Source of the DNA: CAWGUU01 sp963825765
Lineage (GTDB): Bacteria > Actinomycetota > Acidimicrobiia > Acidimicrobiales > AC-14
DNA: 64,000 nucleotides
Direction: 5' to 3'
NCBI GenBank assembly: GCA_963825765.1
Contig: CAWGUU010000003.1
Span: 818,946-882,945, forward strand
The translations under genes were made by a program, and so were the position numbers. The notes beneath the pieces are model-generated. The model was not told the origin of the DNA. It worked only from the letters and a program-made list of their open reading frames with translations, and did no database searches. This document shows, piece by piece, positions 26,354-37,919 of this stretch; position 1 is the first letter of the stretch, and each line of letters starts with the position of its first letter.

Positions 26354-29300
26354 GTGAAGTTTTCGATCCTCGGGCCGTTGGCCGTCACCGACGGCGGTCG
26401 GGCCATCGACCTCGGCCGGCCGAAGCAACGAGCCGTGCTCGCAGTGCTGTTGCTGTCGCCCAACCGGGTCGTGGCGCTCGACCGGCTCATCGAGCTGCTC
26501 TGGGGGGACGAGGCGCCGGCCCGGGCCGCCGGCGCCCTCCAGGCGTACATCTCCAATCTCCGTCGAGCCCTCGAGCCGGAGCGGGCGGCGCGGTCGCCGG
26601 CGCGAGTGCTCGTCACCCAACCCCCCGGCTACGTCCTCCGGGTCGGGCCGGACGACGTGGATGCCGCCCGGTTCGAAGCCCTCGCCGAGCTCGGGCGCGT
26701 CCAACTGGCCGACGGGCGCCCCCGCGCCGCCCACCGGGCGCTGGTCGAGGCGTTGGGACTGTGGCGGGGGCCGGCGCTCGCCGAGTTCGCCTTCGAGGCG
26801 TTCGCCGACAGGGAGGCCAGCCGGCTGGAGGACCTCCGGGTCGGTGCGGCCGAGCACCTGTGGGAGGCGGAGCTCGCCCTCGGGGCGCACGGCCAGATCG
26901 TCGGGGCGCTCGAGGTGGCGGTCGTGGAGCACCCGCTCCGGGAACGCCTGTGGGAGCTCCTGGTCCTCGCGCTGTACCGCTCGGGCCGACAGGGCGATGC
27001 CCTGCGCGCCTACGACAGGGCGAGGTCGATCCTGGCCGAGGAGCTCGGCCTCAGCCCGTCGCCGTCACTGCGTCGCCTGCACGCCGACGTTCTTGCCCAG
27101 GCGGCGACCCTCGACTGGGCGGCGCCGGCGCCCGAGGCGGAGTTGCAGGAGGAGGCCCGCGCTGTGGCGGGCGGGGAGGCGCCGCCCGCGGCCACCGATG
27201 ACAGCGATGGACATCCCGCGGCCCCGGGTTCGCCCTTCGTCGGGCGCGAGCGGGAGCTGGCCGCCCTCGAATCGGCCTTGGCCGGGACCCGACGTGGGCG
27301 CGGGCGCATGGTGCTCGTGTCCGGTGAGGCCGGGATCGGAAAGACGCGGTTGGCCGAGGAGCTCACCACCCGCGCCAAGGCACAGGGTGTTCCCGTGGTC
27401 TGGGCGCTCGCCTACGAGGGCGAGGGTGCTCCGCCGTTCTGGCCGTGGGTCCAGGCCGTCAGGGCCATGCTCGGGCGGACCGAGGGCGACCCGCCCACTC
27501 CCTTGCCCGCCATCGGGCCGGAGGAAGCCGACCTGGGCCATCTCGTGCCCGAGATCGGCGCCCTGATCCGCGGCGAGACGTCCGCCCCCGAACTGCAACC
27601 GGGGTCCGCCCGGTTCTGGCTCAACCAGGGCGTCTGCGACTTCATCCGTCGCAGGGCGGCCGGCGGTCCCATGGTGCTCGTCCTCGACGACATGCATTGG
27701 GCCGACCCACCATCGCTCGACCTCGCCGTCCACCTCGGGCTCCAGCTCGACGACACTCCGCTCCTCGTCATCGCCACCTATCGCCCGGAGGTGGAACCCG
27801 GCGGCCCGCTGGCCGACACCCTCGGCGCCCTGGCCCGGCTGCGGCACATCGAGCGGCTGGAGCTGAAAGGGCTCAGCCCGGGCGACACCGGGCGCTTTCT
27901 CACCGAGACCGCCGGCATGGAGACGACGCCGATCGAGGCGGCCGCCCTCCACGCCAGCACCAACGGCAACCCCTTCTTCCTGACCGAGCTGTCGAGCCTT
28001 CTGGCCGCGCAGGGCCGCACCAGCGGCGCCCTGGCGGTGCCGGCGGGGGTGCGCGACGTCATCCGGTCGCGCCTGGCGCGGCTACCCGAGCGCACGAACG
28101 CCCTGCTGGTCGTCGCCGCGGTCATGGGCAAGGACTTCGACCTGCGGGTGGCGGCAGGCGCGGGTCAGGCGCAGCTGGAGGAGGCCCTAGACGTTGTCGA
28201 GCCGGCGGTGGCCACGGGCGTCGTCATCGAGGACGAGTCGGCCCCCGGCATCTACCACTTCAGCCACACGCTCGTCCGGGACACCGTCTACGCCGACCTG
28301 AGCGGACTGCGCCGCGCCCGCATGCACGCCCGGGTCGCCGAGACCATGACGGCCCTGCCCGACGTCCGGGCCCGGCTGTCCGAGCTGGCCTTCCACTTCG
28401 AGATGGCAGCCCCCGCGGTCGGGCCCGAGCCCGGTGTCCGCTACGCCCTCGAGGCGGCTGAGGCGGCCCAGGCCACACTTGCCTACGAGGCGGCCGAGGG
28501 ACACCTCCGCCGGGCCCTCGCCCTTCTCGAGACCATGCCCGAAGGCGAGGAACGCGACCGTCGGGAGGTGCAGGTGCAGCACCGCCTCGCGGTCGGCGTC
28601 ACGGTGTTGGGAGGGCTGGCGGCCCCCCGTGCCGGGGAGGCGTGGGGCCGAGCCGCAGAGCTCTGCCGCCGGCTCGGGGACAGCCGGGAGCTGCTGGCTT
28701 CGCTCCTTGGTCTCAACGCCCATCTCGTCGCCCGGGCCGACCTCGAGCCGGTCCTCGACATCGGCGACGAGCTGCTCGAGCTCGGTCAGGCGCTTCCGGA
28801 CGAGGGCTGCGTCATCGCCGGTCATTTCGCCCGAGGCACGGCGTCGTGGCCCCTCGGCCGATTCTCGGTGGCCCGCCAGGAGCTCGAAGAGGCGCGAGGT
28901 CGCGGCAGTCTCCTCGACGGCGCCTCCCTCGCCGCCACGTTCGGGTGGAACGACCCGGCGATGCTCGGCTCGGCGATGCTCACGCTGGTGAACTGGATCC
29001 TCGGCGACGACTGCGCATCCGACCGCTCGTCCCGAAGGTCACGCTGGCGGGCGCCGCGGGTTGCGCACCCCCTGAAAGAGGCGATCGCTCTGATTATCGA
29101 GGCGTCACTGCACGCCATGCGCGGAGACGTCCCAGGCGTACTGGCTCGCACCCAACGGCTCGAGGGGCTCAACGGAGGCCAGGGGGTCCGGGACTGCGCG
29201 GCCGTCGCCCGTATCTTCCGAGGCTGGGCCCTCGCCTGCCAGGGCGGCGGCGAACCGGCGGTCACCGAGCTGGAGGAGGGGCTGGCGTCCCAGTCCAATG

Positions 29301-29614
29301 CCGGCTTCCGCATCCTCAGCCCGCTGTATCGGAGCCTTCTCGGCGACGCCTACCGGCAGATGGGGCGCCTCGACGACGCCCTGGCGACCATGCAGGAGGG
29401 GCTGGACGAGGTCGAGGCCACGGGCCAGCGGTTCTACGAGGCCGAGCTGCACCGCATGCGGGGCGAGCTGCTTCTGGCCCTCGGGCGCCACGGCGACGGC
29501 GAGTCGAGCCTCCGCAGGGCGGTGGCGGTCGCCCGCGACCAGGGCGCGCTGCCCTTCCGGCTCCGGGCCGAGGCGGCTCTGGCCCGGCTGGCGGCGGCGT
29601 CGGCCGCGGACTGA
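26354..29614 (+). CDS. BTAD (AfsR/SARP-like) regulator with NTPase and TPR-like regions, 1
   Basis: 1086 aa. Residues 1-95 form an OmpR-type winged helix (FSILGPLAVTDGGRAIDLG, PKQRAVLAVLL). The bacterial transcriptional activation domain covers ~100-245. The STAND NTPase has Walker A GEAGIGKT (324-331) and Walker B VLVLDDMHWAD (~443). A long helical, TPR-like sensor follows. Between ~890 and 910 the sequence (SDRSSRRSRWRAP) looks out of register, suggesting two compensating indels. The gene downstream is a close paralogue starting 5 bp later. Regulators of this type often control specialised metabolism; the terpenoid locus lies 5 kb downstream. Confidence 0.92.
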   Translation: MKFSILGPLAVTDGGRAIDLGRPKQRAVLAVLLLSPNRVVALDRLIELLWGDEAPARAAGALQAYISNLRRALEPERAARSPARVLVTQPPGYVLRVGPDDVDAARFEALAELGRVQLADGRPRAAHRALVEALGLWRGPALAEFAFEAFADREASRLEDLRVGAAEHLWEAELALGAHGQIVGALEVAVVEHPLRERLWELLVLALYRSGRQGDALRAYDRARSILAEELGLSPSPSLRRLHADVLAQAATLDWAAPAPEAELQEEARAVAGGEAPPAATDDSDGHPAAPGSPFVGRERELAALESALAGTRRGRGRMVLVSGEAGIGKTRLAEELTTRAKAQGVPVVWALAYEGEGAPPFWPWVQAVRAMLGRTEGDPPTPLPAIGPEEADLGHLVPEIGALIRGETSAPELQPGSARFWLNQGVCDFIRRRAAGGPMVLVLDDMHWADPPSLDLAVHLGLQLDDTPLLVIATYRPEVEPGGPLADTLGALARLRHIERLELKGLSPGDTGRFLTETAGMETTPIEAAALHASTNGNPFFLTELSSLLAAQGRTSGALAVPAGVRDVIRSRLARLPERTNALLVVAAVMGKDFDLRVAAGAGQAQLEEALDVVEPAVATGVVIEDESAPGIYHFSHTLVRDTVYADLSGLRRARMHARVAETMTALPDVRARLSELAFHFEMAAPAVGPEPGVRYALEAAEAAQATLAYEAAEGHLRRALALLETMPEGEERDRREVQVQHRLAVGVTVLGGLAAPRAGEAWGRAAELCRRLGDSRELLASLLGLNAHLVARADLEPVLDIGDELLELGQALPDEGCVIAGHFARGTASWPLGRFSVARQELEEARGRGSLLDGASLAATFGWNDPAMLGSAMLTLVNWILGDDCASDRSSRRSRWRAPRVAHPLKEAIALIIEASLHAMRGDVPGVLARTQRLEGLNGGQGVRDCAAVARIFRGWALACQGGGEPAVTELEEGLASQSNAGFRILSPLYRSLLGDAYRQMGRLDDALATMQEGLDEVEATGQRFYEAELHRMRGELLLALGRHGDGESSLRRAVAVARDQGALPFRLRAEAALARLAAASAAD

Positions 29615-29619
29615 CGACC

Positions 29620-32600
29620 GTGGAGTTCCGGATACTCGGGCCCTTCGAGGTCGCCGACGATGCGGGCCGGTTCGTCGACCTCGGCCGGCCGAAGCAGCGG
29701 GCGTTGCTCGCCGTGCTCGTGATCTCGGCCAACCGGGTGGAGTCCCTGGAGCGGCTCGTCGAGCTGCTGTGGGGTGAGCACGCGCCGAGCCGGGCGGCGG
29801 GAGCGCTGCAGGCCTACGTGTCGAACCTCCGCCGCGTCCTCGAACCCGGACGGGCGGCGAGGGCGCAGGCCCAGGTGCTCGTCACCGAGCCTCCGGGCTA
29901 CCGCCTCCTGATCGGACCGGGCGAGCTGGACGCCGCCCGATTCGAGGACCTCGCCGCCATCGGCCACCGCCACCTGGTCGAAGGGCGGCCCCGCGCCGCC
30001 CACGACGCGCTGACCGACGCCCTCGGGCTGTGGCGCGGGCCGGCGCTGGCCGAGTTCGCGACCGAGCCGTTCGCAACGCTGGAGGCGGCCCGCCTCGAGG
30101 CGGCACGGGACGTGGCCGACGAGGATCGCCTGGAAGCGGCCCTGGCCATGGGCCACCACGCCCAGGTCGTCGCCGAGCTCGTCGTGGCGGTGGCTCGGAC
30201 ACCGCTCCGCGAGCGGCTCTGGGAGCTTCTGGTGCTGGCGTTGTACCGGTCGGGCCGCCAGGCTGACGCGCTCGGGGCATACGAGCGGGCCCGCCGGCAC
30301 CTTGCGGACGAGCTGGGGATCGACCCATCCCCTTCCCTCCGTCGCCTCGAGGCCGACATCCTGGCCCAGTCCCCGTCACTCGACTGGCGGCCGCCACCGG
30401 ACGAGGCCGTGGCGGGGCCGGGATCGGTTGCCCCGACAGCGACAGCGGCCGCGACACCGACAACGGCCGCGACACCGACAACGGCAGGGACGACCGTCGG
30501 GTCGACGGTGCCGCTGCCGGGGGGGCGGCCCTGGTCGGCCGGGAGCAGGAGCTGGGCCTTCTGCTCGACGCCTTCGCCGACGCCCGGCGTCGCCGGGGAC
30601 GCGTCGTCCTCGTCCGCGGTGAACCGGGGATCGGCAAGACCCGTCTCGCCGAGGAGCTGGCCGGCCGGGCCGCGGCCCGTGGCGCCGTCGTCGTGTGGGG
30701 TCGCGCCTACGAGAGCGAGGGGGCGCCGCCGTTCTGGCCGTGGGTGCAGGTCATCCGAGCTTTGCTCGACGGGGAGGACCGGGAGGTGCTCGCCGACGCC
30801 TTGCGCTCGTCCGCCTCCGACCTCGCCCAGATCGTCCCCGAGATCAAGGGGGTCGTCGACGAGATCGTCCCCCCTCCCCTTCTCGACCCGGCGGCCGCCC
30901 GCTTCCGCGTCTACGAGGCGGCGACGACGTTCCTGAGGCGGCTGGCGGCGGCACGAGGTTGCCTCGTGCTCATCCTCGACGACCTCCACTGGGCCGATCC
31001 GCCGTCACGCCATCTCACCGTCCATCTGGCGGCCCGATTGAAGCGGACGCCGATGCTGGTGGTGGCCACTCACCGAGACCCGCACGACGGTGACCCGGCG
31101 GCGATGGTAGAGACCCTTGGCGCGCTGGGGCGACTGCCGGGCGCGTCCTCAGTGTCCCTGTCCGGCCTGGACCAGCCGGCGGTCGAGCGCTTGCTCGCCG
31201 AGACGACGGGAAGCGCGCCGAGCCGGGACGAAGTCGTCGCCGTCCATACCCGCACCAACGGCAACCCGTTCTTCGTCGGGGAGCTCGTGCGGCTCGTGGC
31301 CGCCGAGAGGGCTGCGGCCACCTCCGGCCAGGGCCGGCCTCCGGCCAGGTGCCGGCCGCCGTCCGGGACGTCATCCAGCGACGTCTCTCCCGCCTGCCTG
31401 AGACAACGACACGGCTGGTGGTGCTGGCCGCGGTCGCCGGTCGTGAGTTCGACCTGCGGATCGTCGCCGCCGCCGGCGGGTGGGACCTCGGGGACGCGCT
31501 CGACGCCGTGGATCTCGCCGTCCTCGCCGGGATCGTGACCGAGAACGCCGATGCTCCGGCGGGCTACCGCTTCAGTCACGCCCTCGTCCGGGACACCGTC
31601 TACGCCGGCACCGCCGGGCTCCGGCGCGCCGAACTGCACGCCAGCGTGGCCAAGGCCCTCGCTGCCGACCCACACGCCGAAGCCCGCCTGACCGACCTGG
31701 CCCACCACTTCGCCCAGGCCGCGGCCACCCTTGGGCCGGACCAGGCCATCTCGTACGCCGTCCGCGCCGCCCAGGCGGCCCAGGCCGGTCTCGCGTACGA
31801 GGCGGCCGAGGACCACCTCCGGCGGGCGCTCGGACTGATGGAGCGCCTGCCGTCGGGAGCCGAACGGGACCGCCGTGAGTTCGAGATCGTCCTGGCCCTG
31901 GCCACGTTGCTGTCGCTGGTCAGGAGCATCGCCGACAGCGGTACGGGTGAGGCGTGGGCCCGGGCCGCCGAGTTGGGACGGCGAATCCAAGGCCCGGCGG
32001 AGGTCCTGCGAGCCATGTGGGGCGTGTTCATCTTCGCCCTCGGGCGGGCCGACCTGGAGCGGGCCGAGGAGCTCGCCCTCCAGATCGCAGAGGTCGCCGA
32101 CGAAGTCGCCGACCAGTCCTTCGCCGCCGCCGGCCACTTGGCGCGGGGCGGCGTGGCCTTCTTCCTGGGCGACGTCGGGGAGGCGAGGCATCAGCTCGAG
32201 CAGGGCAAGGCCGTGTGTGACAGAGACCTGGACCTGCCGGCGACGCAGGTGATCTACACCGACCTGCCGGTCAGCATCGACGGCTACCTGGCCATGGTGC
32301 TCTCGCTGGCGGGCGAGCAGGCGGCCGCCGACGAGCTGTCCCGCGGGATGGTCGCCCGTGCGACCCGGCTGGCCCATCCGTTCACGCTGGCCATCGCCCT
32401 GCAGGTCGACATCGTCGGAGGCATGTTCGCGTACGCCATGCCGCTACTCCGTGCACGGAGCGACGAGCTGCTCACGCTCGCCCGGTCGCACCAGCTCCGA
32501 GACTTCGTCGACGGGGCGGAGGTGGCGCGAGGGTGGCTGCTGGCCCGCGAGGGCGACCCTGGCGCCGGACTCGCCCTTATCGGTTCGGCGGTCGACCGGA

Positions 32601-32905
32601 TGCGAGACACAGGCCAACGGGCGTTCTGGACGCTCTCGCTCGGCAAGCTGGCGGAGGTGCACCGGCAGGCGGGCCAGCTCCACGAGGCGCTCGCGGTCGT
32701 CGAGGAGGCGCTGGCCCTGGCGAACGACAGCGGCCAGCGGTTCTACGAGGCCGAGCTGCACCGGATCCGGGGCGAGCTCCTGGTCGCCGTGGGCCGCCAC
32801 GAGGACGGCACGTCGTCACTCCGACGGGCGATCGAGGTGGCCGCGGCCCAGGGCGCCGAGCTGTTCCGGGACCGGGCCGAAGGCTCCTTGGCCTCCCTGC
32901 CCTGA
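29620..32905 (+). CDS. BTAD (AfsR/SARP-like) regulator with NTPase and TPR-like regions, 2, frameshifted
   Basis: Paralogue of the preceding gene from GTG 29620 (MEFRILGPFEVADDAGRFVD), with winged helix, BTAD, NTPase (GEPGIGKT; LVLILDDLHWAD) and TPR-like sensor. Two breaks: one in the seven-base G run at 30519-30525, just before LVGREQELGLLLDAF, and one near 31340 before QVPAAVRDVIQRRLSRLPE. Repair gives ~1094 aa, matching the paralogue. Between BTAD and NTPase lies a low-complexity Ala/Thr linker (TATAAATPTTAATPTTAGTT). Confidence 0.88.
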
Positions 32906-32935
32906 GATCAGCCTGCCCTGATCAGCCTGCCCTGA

Positions 32936-32938
<3 letters not shown>
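32906..32938. repeat. 14-bp tandem duplication between convergent genes
   Basis: GATCAGCCTGCCCT is repeated at 32906-32919 and 32920-32933 and followed by GATCA. It fills the whole gap between the BTAD-2 stop and the pyruvate kinase stop. Confidence 0.9.
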
Positions 32939-34400
<1,462 letters not shown>

Positions 34401-34419
34401 GAGCCTCAGTCTGCCCCCC

Positions 34420-34492
34420 GGGCTTCGCGCCGGCTAGGCGCCCGCTGCACGCACGCGGGGCGCCTCGTCCGCGCCTAGTGGCCGCGAAGCCC
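34420..34492. promoter_or_regulatory. Inverted repeat in the pyk/terpenoid divergent region
   Basis: Arms 34420-34440 (GGGCTTCGCGCCGGCTAGGC + G) and 34472-34492 (CGCCTAGTGGCCGCGAAGCC + C) match as reverse complements at 18 of 21 positions, with a 31-nt spacer. They lie 47 bp before the polyprenyl synthase start, between divergent genes. A regulator operator or a cruciform is possible. Confidence 0.5.
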
Positions 34493-34538
34493 TTCGGGGG
34501 GTCACCCGCCGTAGAACATCGCTCATCAGGGTGGACGA

Positions 34539-35648
34539 GTGCGCGGAGGATGCATGCCTGCCACATTGCCGAAGGTCGACGGGTTCGAGGTCCGGCTGCA
34601 CGACTATGCCGCCAAGGTCGACCGCGAGATGGCCGAGGTGATCGAGGAGCAGGTCGACGACGAATGGATGCGCGGCGCCATCCAGTACCACCTCGGCTGG
34701 GCCGACACCGACTTCCGGCCGCTCGACGGAGCACGGGCCGGGAGCGGCGGCAAGAAGCTCCGGCCGGGCCTGGCCCTGTTCTGCTACCAGGGCGCAGGTG
34801 ACGGGGCGCTCGAGGACGCCGTGCCCTTTGCCGCTGCCCTGGAGCTGCTGCACAACTTCAGCCTCGTCCACGACGACGTCCAGGACCGCGACCGGCTCCG
34901 CCGTGGACGCCCGACGCTGTGGACGATCTGCGGCGAGGCCCAGGCCATCAACGTGGGCAACTGCATGCACATGCTCGCGTTCGGCTCCCTCGACCGGCTC
35001 CGGGAACGTGGCGTCGCCGGACCCCAGGTGGCCGAGCTGGTGGCGACGCTGGCCCGGACGTCGATCCGGGTGACGGTCGGGCAGAAGCGGGACATCGCCT
35101 TCGAGACCCAGTTCGACGTGACACCGGAGATGTACCTCGAGATGATCGGCGGGAAGACGGCGGCGCTGACCAGGTGCGCGACCTACGGCGGAGCGCTGCT
35201 GGGCCTCGGGGGGCCTGGCCCGAGACTGGACGCCTTCTCCGAGTACGGCTGGCTCCTCGGCCTCGGCTTCCAGATCCGGGACGACATCCTGGGGATATGG
35301 GGATCGGAGGAGCTCACCGGCAAGTCGGCGGCCAACGACATCCGCCGCCGGAAAAAGAGCCTGCCGATCGTGTTCGCCTTCCGGGAAGCCGAGCCGGAAG
35401 CGCGTGCCCGGCTCCGTGACATCTACGCCGCCAGTGCCGAGCTGACCCCGGACGAGGAGGCCTACGTGCGGCTGGTGCTGGAGGACTGTCACGCGGAGAC
35501 GTACGCCCAGGACCAGGCCGAGCAGTACCGCCGACGGGCTGCGACCGCCCTGAGCGAGGCGGCGGGCGGCGAGGGAGGGCTCGACGCCAACCCCTTCCTC
35601 CTGGACCTGCGGCAGCTCGGCGAGTTCGTGACGGCCCGGGCGTCGTGA
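34539..35648 (+). CDS. Polyprenyl diphosphate synthase (short chain, GGPP/FPP type)
   Basis: Condenses IPP with allylic diphosphates to give the linear terpene precursor. First Asp-rich motif HDDVQD (LLHNFSLVHDDVQDRDRL), second IRDDILG, plus the substrate-binding K in GKKLRPG and GQKRDIAFE. About 369 aa from GTG 34539; ATG 34554 is possible, but its GGAGG is only 3 nt away. It overlaps terpene synthase 1 (TGATG). The presence of a class II/class I diterpene pair downstream favours GGPP (C20), by inference. Confidence 0.92.
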   Translation: MRGGCMPATLPKVDGFEVRLHDYAAKVDREMAEVIEEQVDDEWMRGAIQYHLGWADTDFRPLDGARAGSGGKKLRPGLALFCYQGAGDGALEDAVPFAAALELLHNFSLVHDDVQDRDRLRRGRPTLWTICGEAQAINVGNCMHMLAFGSLDRLRERGVAGPQVAELVATLARTSIRVTVGQKRDIAFETQFDVTPEMYLEMIGGKTAALTRCATYGGALLGLGGPGPRLDAFSEYGWLLGLGFQIRDDILGIWGSEELTGKSAANDIRRRKKSLPIVFAFREAEPEARARLRDIYAASAELTPDEEAYVRLVLEDCHAETYAQDQAEQYRRRAATALSEAAGGEGGLDANPFLLDLRQLGEFVTARAS

Positions 35649-36592
35649 TGAGCCCCGCCCTCACCGCGCCCTCGCTGTTCTGCCCGTTCCCGTCCCGCCT
35701 CAACGAGCACGCCGCCGACGCCGACAGCCACACCCTCGACTGGCTCGTCGACCACGACCTGCTCAGCCGCGACGGGTACGAGCGCTTCGGCGGCTACCGC
35801 TGCGGGTGGCTGGCGGCACGGGCCTACCCCAACGCCGACCTCGAGACCCTCACCATCGCCTCCGACTGGATCGGCTGGCTCTGTGCCCTCAACAACCAGT
35901 GCGACGAGAGCGGGGTCGGCACCCGGCCGGCGCAGCTCACCCGCGAGCTGGCCCGGTTCGGTGAGCTCCTGCAGTCGCCCCGCGCCCGCACCGGTGACCA
36001 CGACGGACCCCTGGAAACAAGCCTCGCCGACCTGCTCCGGCGGATGTCGGGACGCTCGACCGCGGCGTGGATGGCCCGCTTCGGCCGCGACGTCGACGCC
36101 TACTTCGACGCGCTGGTGTGGGAGGCCACCAACCGGGCCCAGAGCCGGACCCCCGCGCTGGCGGAGTACCTCGAGATGCGACCCCGCACGAGCGCCATGG
36201 ACCACTGCGTGGACCTCATCGAGCTGGCCGAAGGCGTCGAGGTGCCCTCGGACGCGCTGGCGTCGTCGGGGATCCACGACCTCACGGCGAAGGCGATCAA
36301 CGCCGTGTGCTGGGCCAACGACCTGTTCTCGCTACAAAGGGAGCTGGACTCCGGCTCCCGGCACAACCTGGTGCTCGTGCTGCAGCACGACCGCGGCTGC
36401 TCGCTCCAGGCGGCGTTGGACACTGTCGTCGACCTGCACGACGCCGAGGTCCGGTCGTTCATCGACCTGCAGGCCCAGGTGACCGCGGAGCGCCCCATCG
36501 GGCGGGAGGTCGAGGTATACCTCCTCGGCCTGCGCTCCTGGATGCGAGGAAACCTCGAGTGGAGCGCGGACACGGCCCGGTACCAGCGATGA
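35648..36592 (+). CDS. Class I terpene synthase 1, altered Asp-rich motif
   Basis: 314 aa, single alpha-domain bacterial terpene synthase. The NSE triad is intact (NDLFSLQRE), as is the C-terminal Arg-Tyr (TARY). The first metal motif, normally DDxxD/E, reads NNQCDE (residues 82-87), so both leading Asp are Asn, while the paralogue at 40961 has DDRGD in the same context (SDWxxWL). Activity is possible through the NSE triad and Asp86/Glu87, but metal binding should be altered. Overlaps the prenyl synthase by one base. Confidence 0.9.
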   Translation: MSPALTAPSLFCPFPSRLNEHAADADSHTLDWLVDHDLLSRDGYERFGGYRCGWLAARAYPNADLETLTIASDWIGWLCALNNQCDESGVGTRPAQLTRELARFGELLQSPRARTGDHDGPLETSLADLLRRMSGRSTAAWMARFGRDVDAYFDALVWEATNRAQSRTPALAEYLEMRPRTSAMDHCVDLIELAEGVEVPSDALASSGIHDLTAKAINAVCWANDLFSLQRELDSGSRHNLVLVLQHDRGCSLQAALDTVVDLHDAEVRSFIDLQAQVTAERPIGREVEVYLLGLRSWMRGNLEWSADTARYQR

Positions 36593-36632
36593 ACGACTTC
36601 AACCCGCAGCAGGACAACAGGAGGAAAGTCCG

Positions 36633-37877
36633 ATGATCGGTCCCAATCTCACCGCCGCACCGCGCCGTCAGACCCGCCAGATCAAGGTCGGGAACGTGGC
36701 GGTGGGCGGTGGAGCCCCCATCTCGCTCCAGTCGATGACGACGACCAAGACCGCCGACGTCGAGGGCACGCTGGCCCAGATCTACTCCCTGGCCGGCGCC
36801 GGCGCCGACATCGTGCGCTGCACGTGCAACGAGCCCGAGGCGGCGGAGGGCCTGGCCCACATCGTGCCCCGCTCGCCGGTGCCGATCATCGCCGACATCC
36901 ACCACCAGTACCGGATGGCCCTGGCCGCCCTCGACGCCGGCGTGCAGGGTCTACGCCTCAACCCCGGGAACATCCGCAGGCCCGAGCACATCAAGGCCGT
37001 CGCCTCCGAGGCCCGCGACCGCGGGGTACCGATCCGCATCGGGGTGAATGCCGGCTCGCTCGACAAGGACCTGTACGAGAAGTACGGCGGCGCCACACCC
37101 GAGGCGATGGTCGAGTCGGCCAAGATCGAGCTCGGCCACTTCGAGGACGTCGGGTTCTCCGACGTGAAGATCTCGGTGAAGGCGTCATACGTGCCCCTGA
37201 TGATCGAGGCCTACCGGCAGCTGGCCGAGTTCACGGATCACCCCCTGCACCTGGGCGTTACCGAGGCGGGGCCCGGGCCGGCCGGGGTCATCAAGGCGAC
37301 GGCCGGCATGGCGACGCTCCTCGCCGAGGGCATCGGCGACACGATCCGCTACTCGCTCACCGCCGACCCGGTCGAGGAGGCACGGGCAGGGCGCACGCTG
37401 CTGGAGGCCATGGGCCTGCGGGAGCGGAAGTCGGTCGACCTCATCGCCTGCCCGAGCTGCGGCCGGGCCGAGATCGACGTGATCAAGGTGGCCAACGACG
37501 CCCTCGCCGCCTTCGGCGAGCGCCAGATCCCGCTCCAGGTGGCGGTCATGGGCTGCGTGGTCAACGGTCCGGGCGAAGCCCGTGACGCCGACCTCGGTAT
37601 CGCCGCCGGGCGCAAGAAGGGCCACCTGTTCGTCAAGGGCAAGAACGTCGCCGTCGTGCCCGAGGACCAGATGGTCGCCGAGCTGGTCAAGTGGGCCGAG
37701 TTCATCGTCGAGTTCGGAGCCGATGCCGCGCTGGCCAAGGCCGACCCCGGGGCGGCCAAGGCCGCCAACGACGACCGCCAGGCCCTGCTGGGAGACAAGG
37801 GCGACGACGCCAACGACGACGAGAAGCGCGTCGAGCTCATCCGCAAGCGGGTCGACGACGCCTTCGTCGGCGCCTGA
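36633..37877 (+). CDS. ispG: 4-hydroxy-3-methylbut-2-enyl diphosphate synthase (IspG/GcpE)
   Basis: Penultimate MEP-pathway step, a [4Fe-4S] enzyme (414 aa). Cluster cysteines are in ACPSCGR and MGCVVNGPGEA; SLQSMTTTKTADVEGT and RLNPGN are conserved. Strong AGGAGGA ribosome site. It sits between terpene synthase 1 and dxs. The tail after ~365 (ADPGAAKAANDDRQALLGDK) is a charged extension. Confidence 0.97.
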   Translation: MIGPNLTAAPRRQTRQIKVGNVAVGGGAPISLQSMTTTKTADVEGTLAQIYSLAGAGADIVRCTCNEPEAAEGLAHIVPRSPVPIIADIHHQYRMALAALDAGVQGLRLNPGNIRRPEHIKAVASEARDRGVPIRIGVNAGSLDKDLYEKYGGATPEAMVESAKIELGHFEDVGFSDVKISVKASYVPLMIEAYRQLAEFTDHPLHLGVTEAGPGPAGVIKATAGMATLLAEGIGDTIRYSLTADPVEEARAGRTLLEAMGLRERKSVDLIACPSCGRAEIDVIKVANDALAAFGERQIPLQVAVMGCVVNGPGEARDADLGIAAGRKKGHLFVKGKNVAVVPEDQMVAELVKWAEFIVEFGADAALAKADPGAAKAANDDRQALLGDKGDDANDDEKRVELIRKRVDDAFVGA

Positions 37878-37919
37878 CCCCGAACGACGACCGGTGAACC
37901 ACCACGACGGGAGCCAGAG

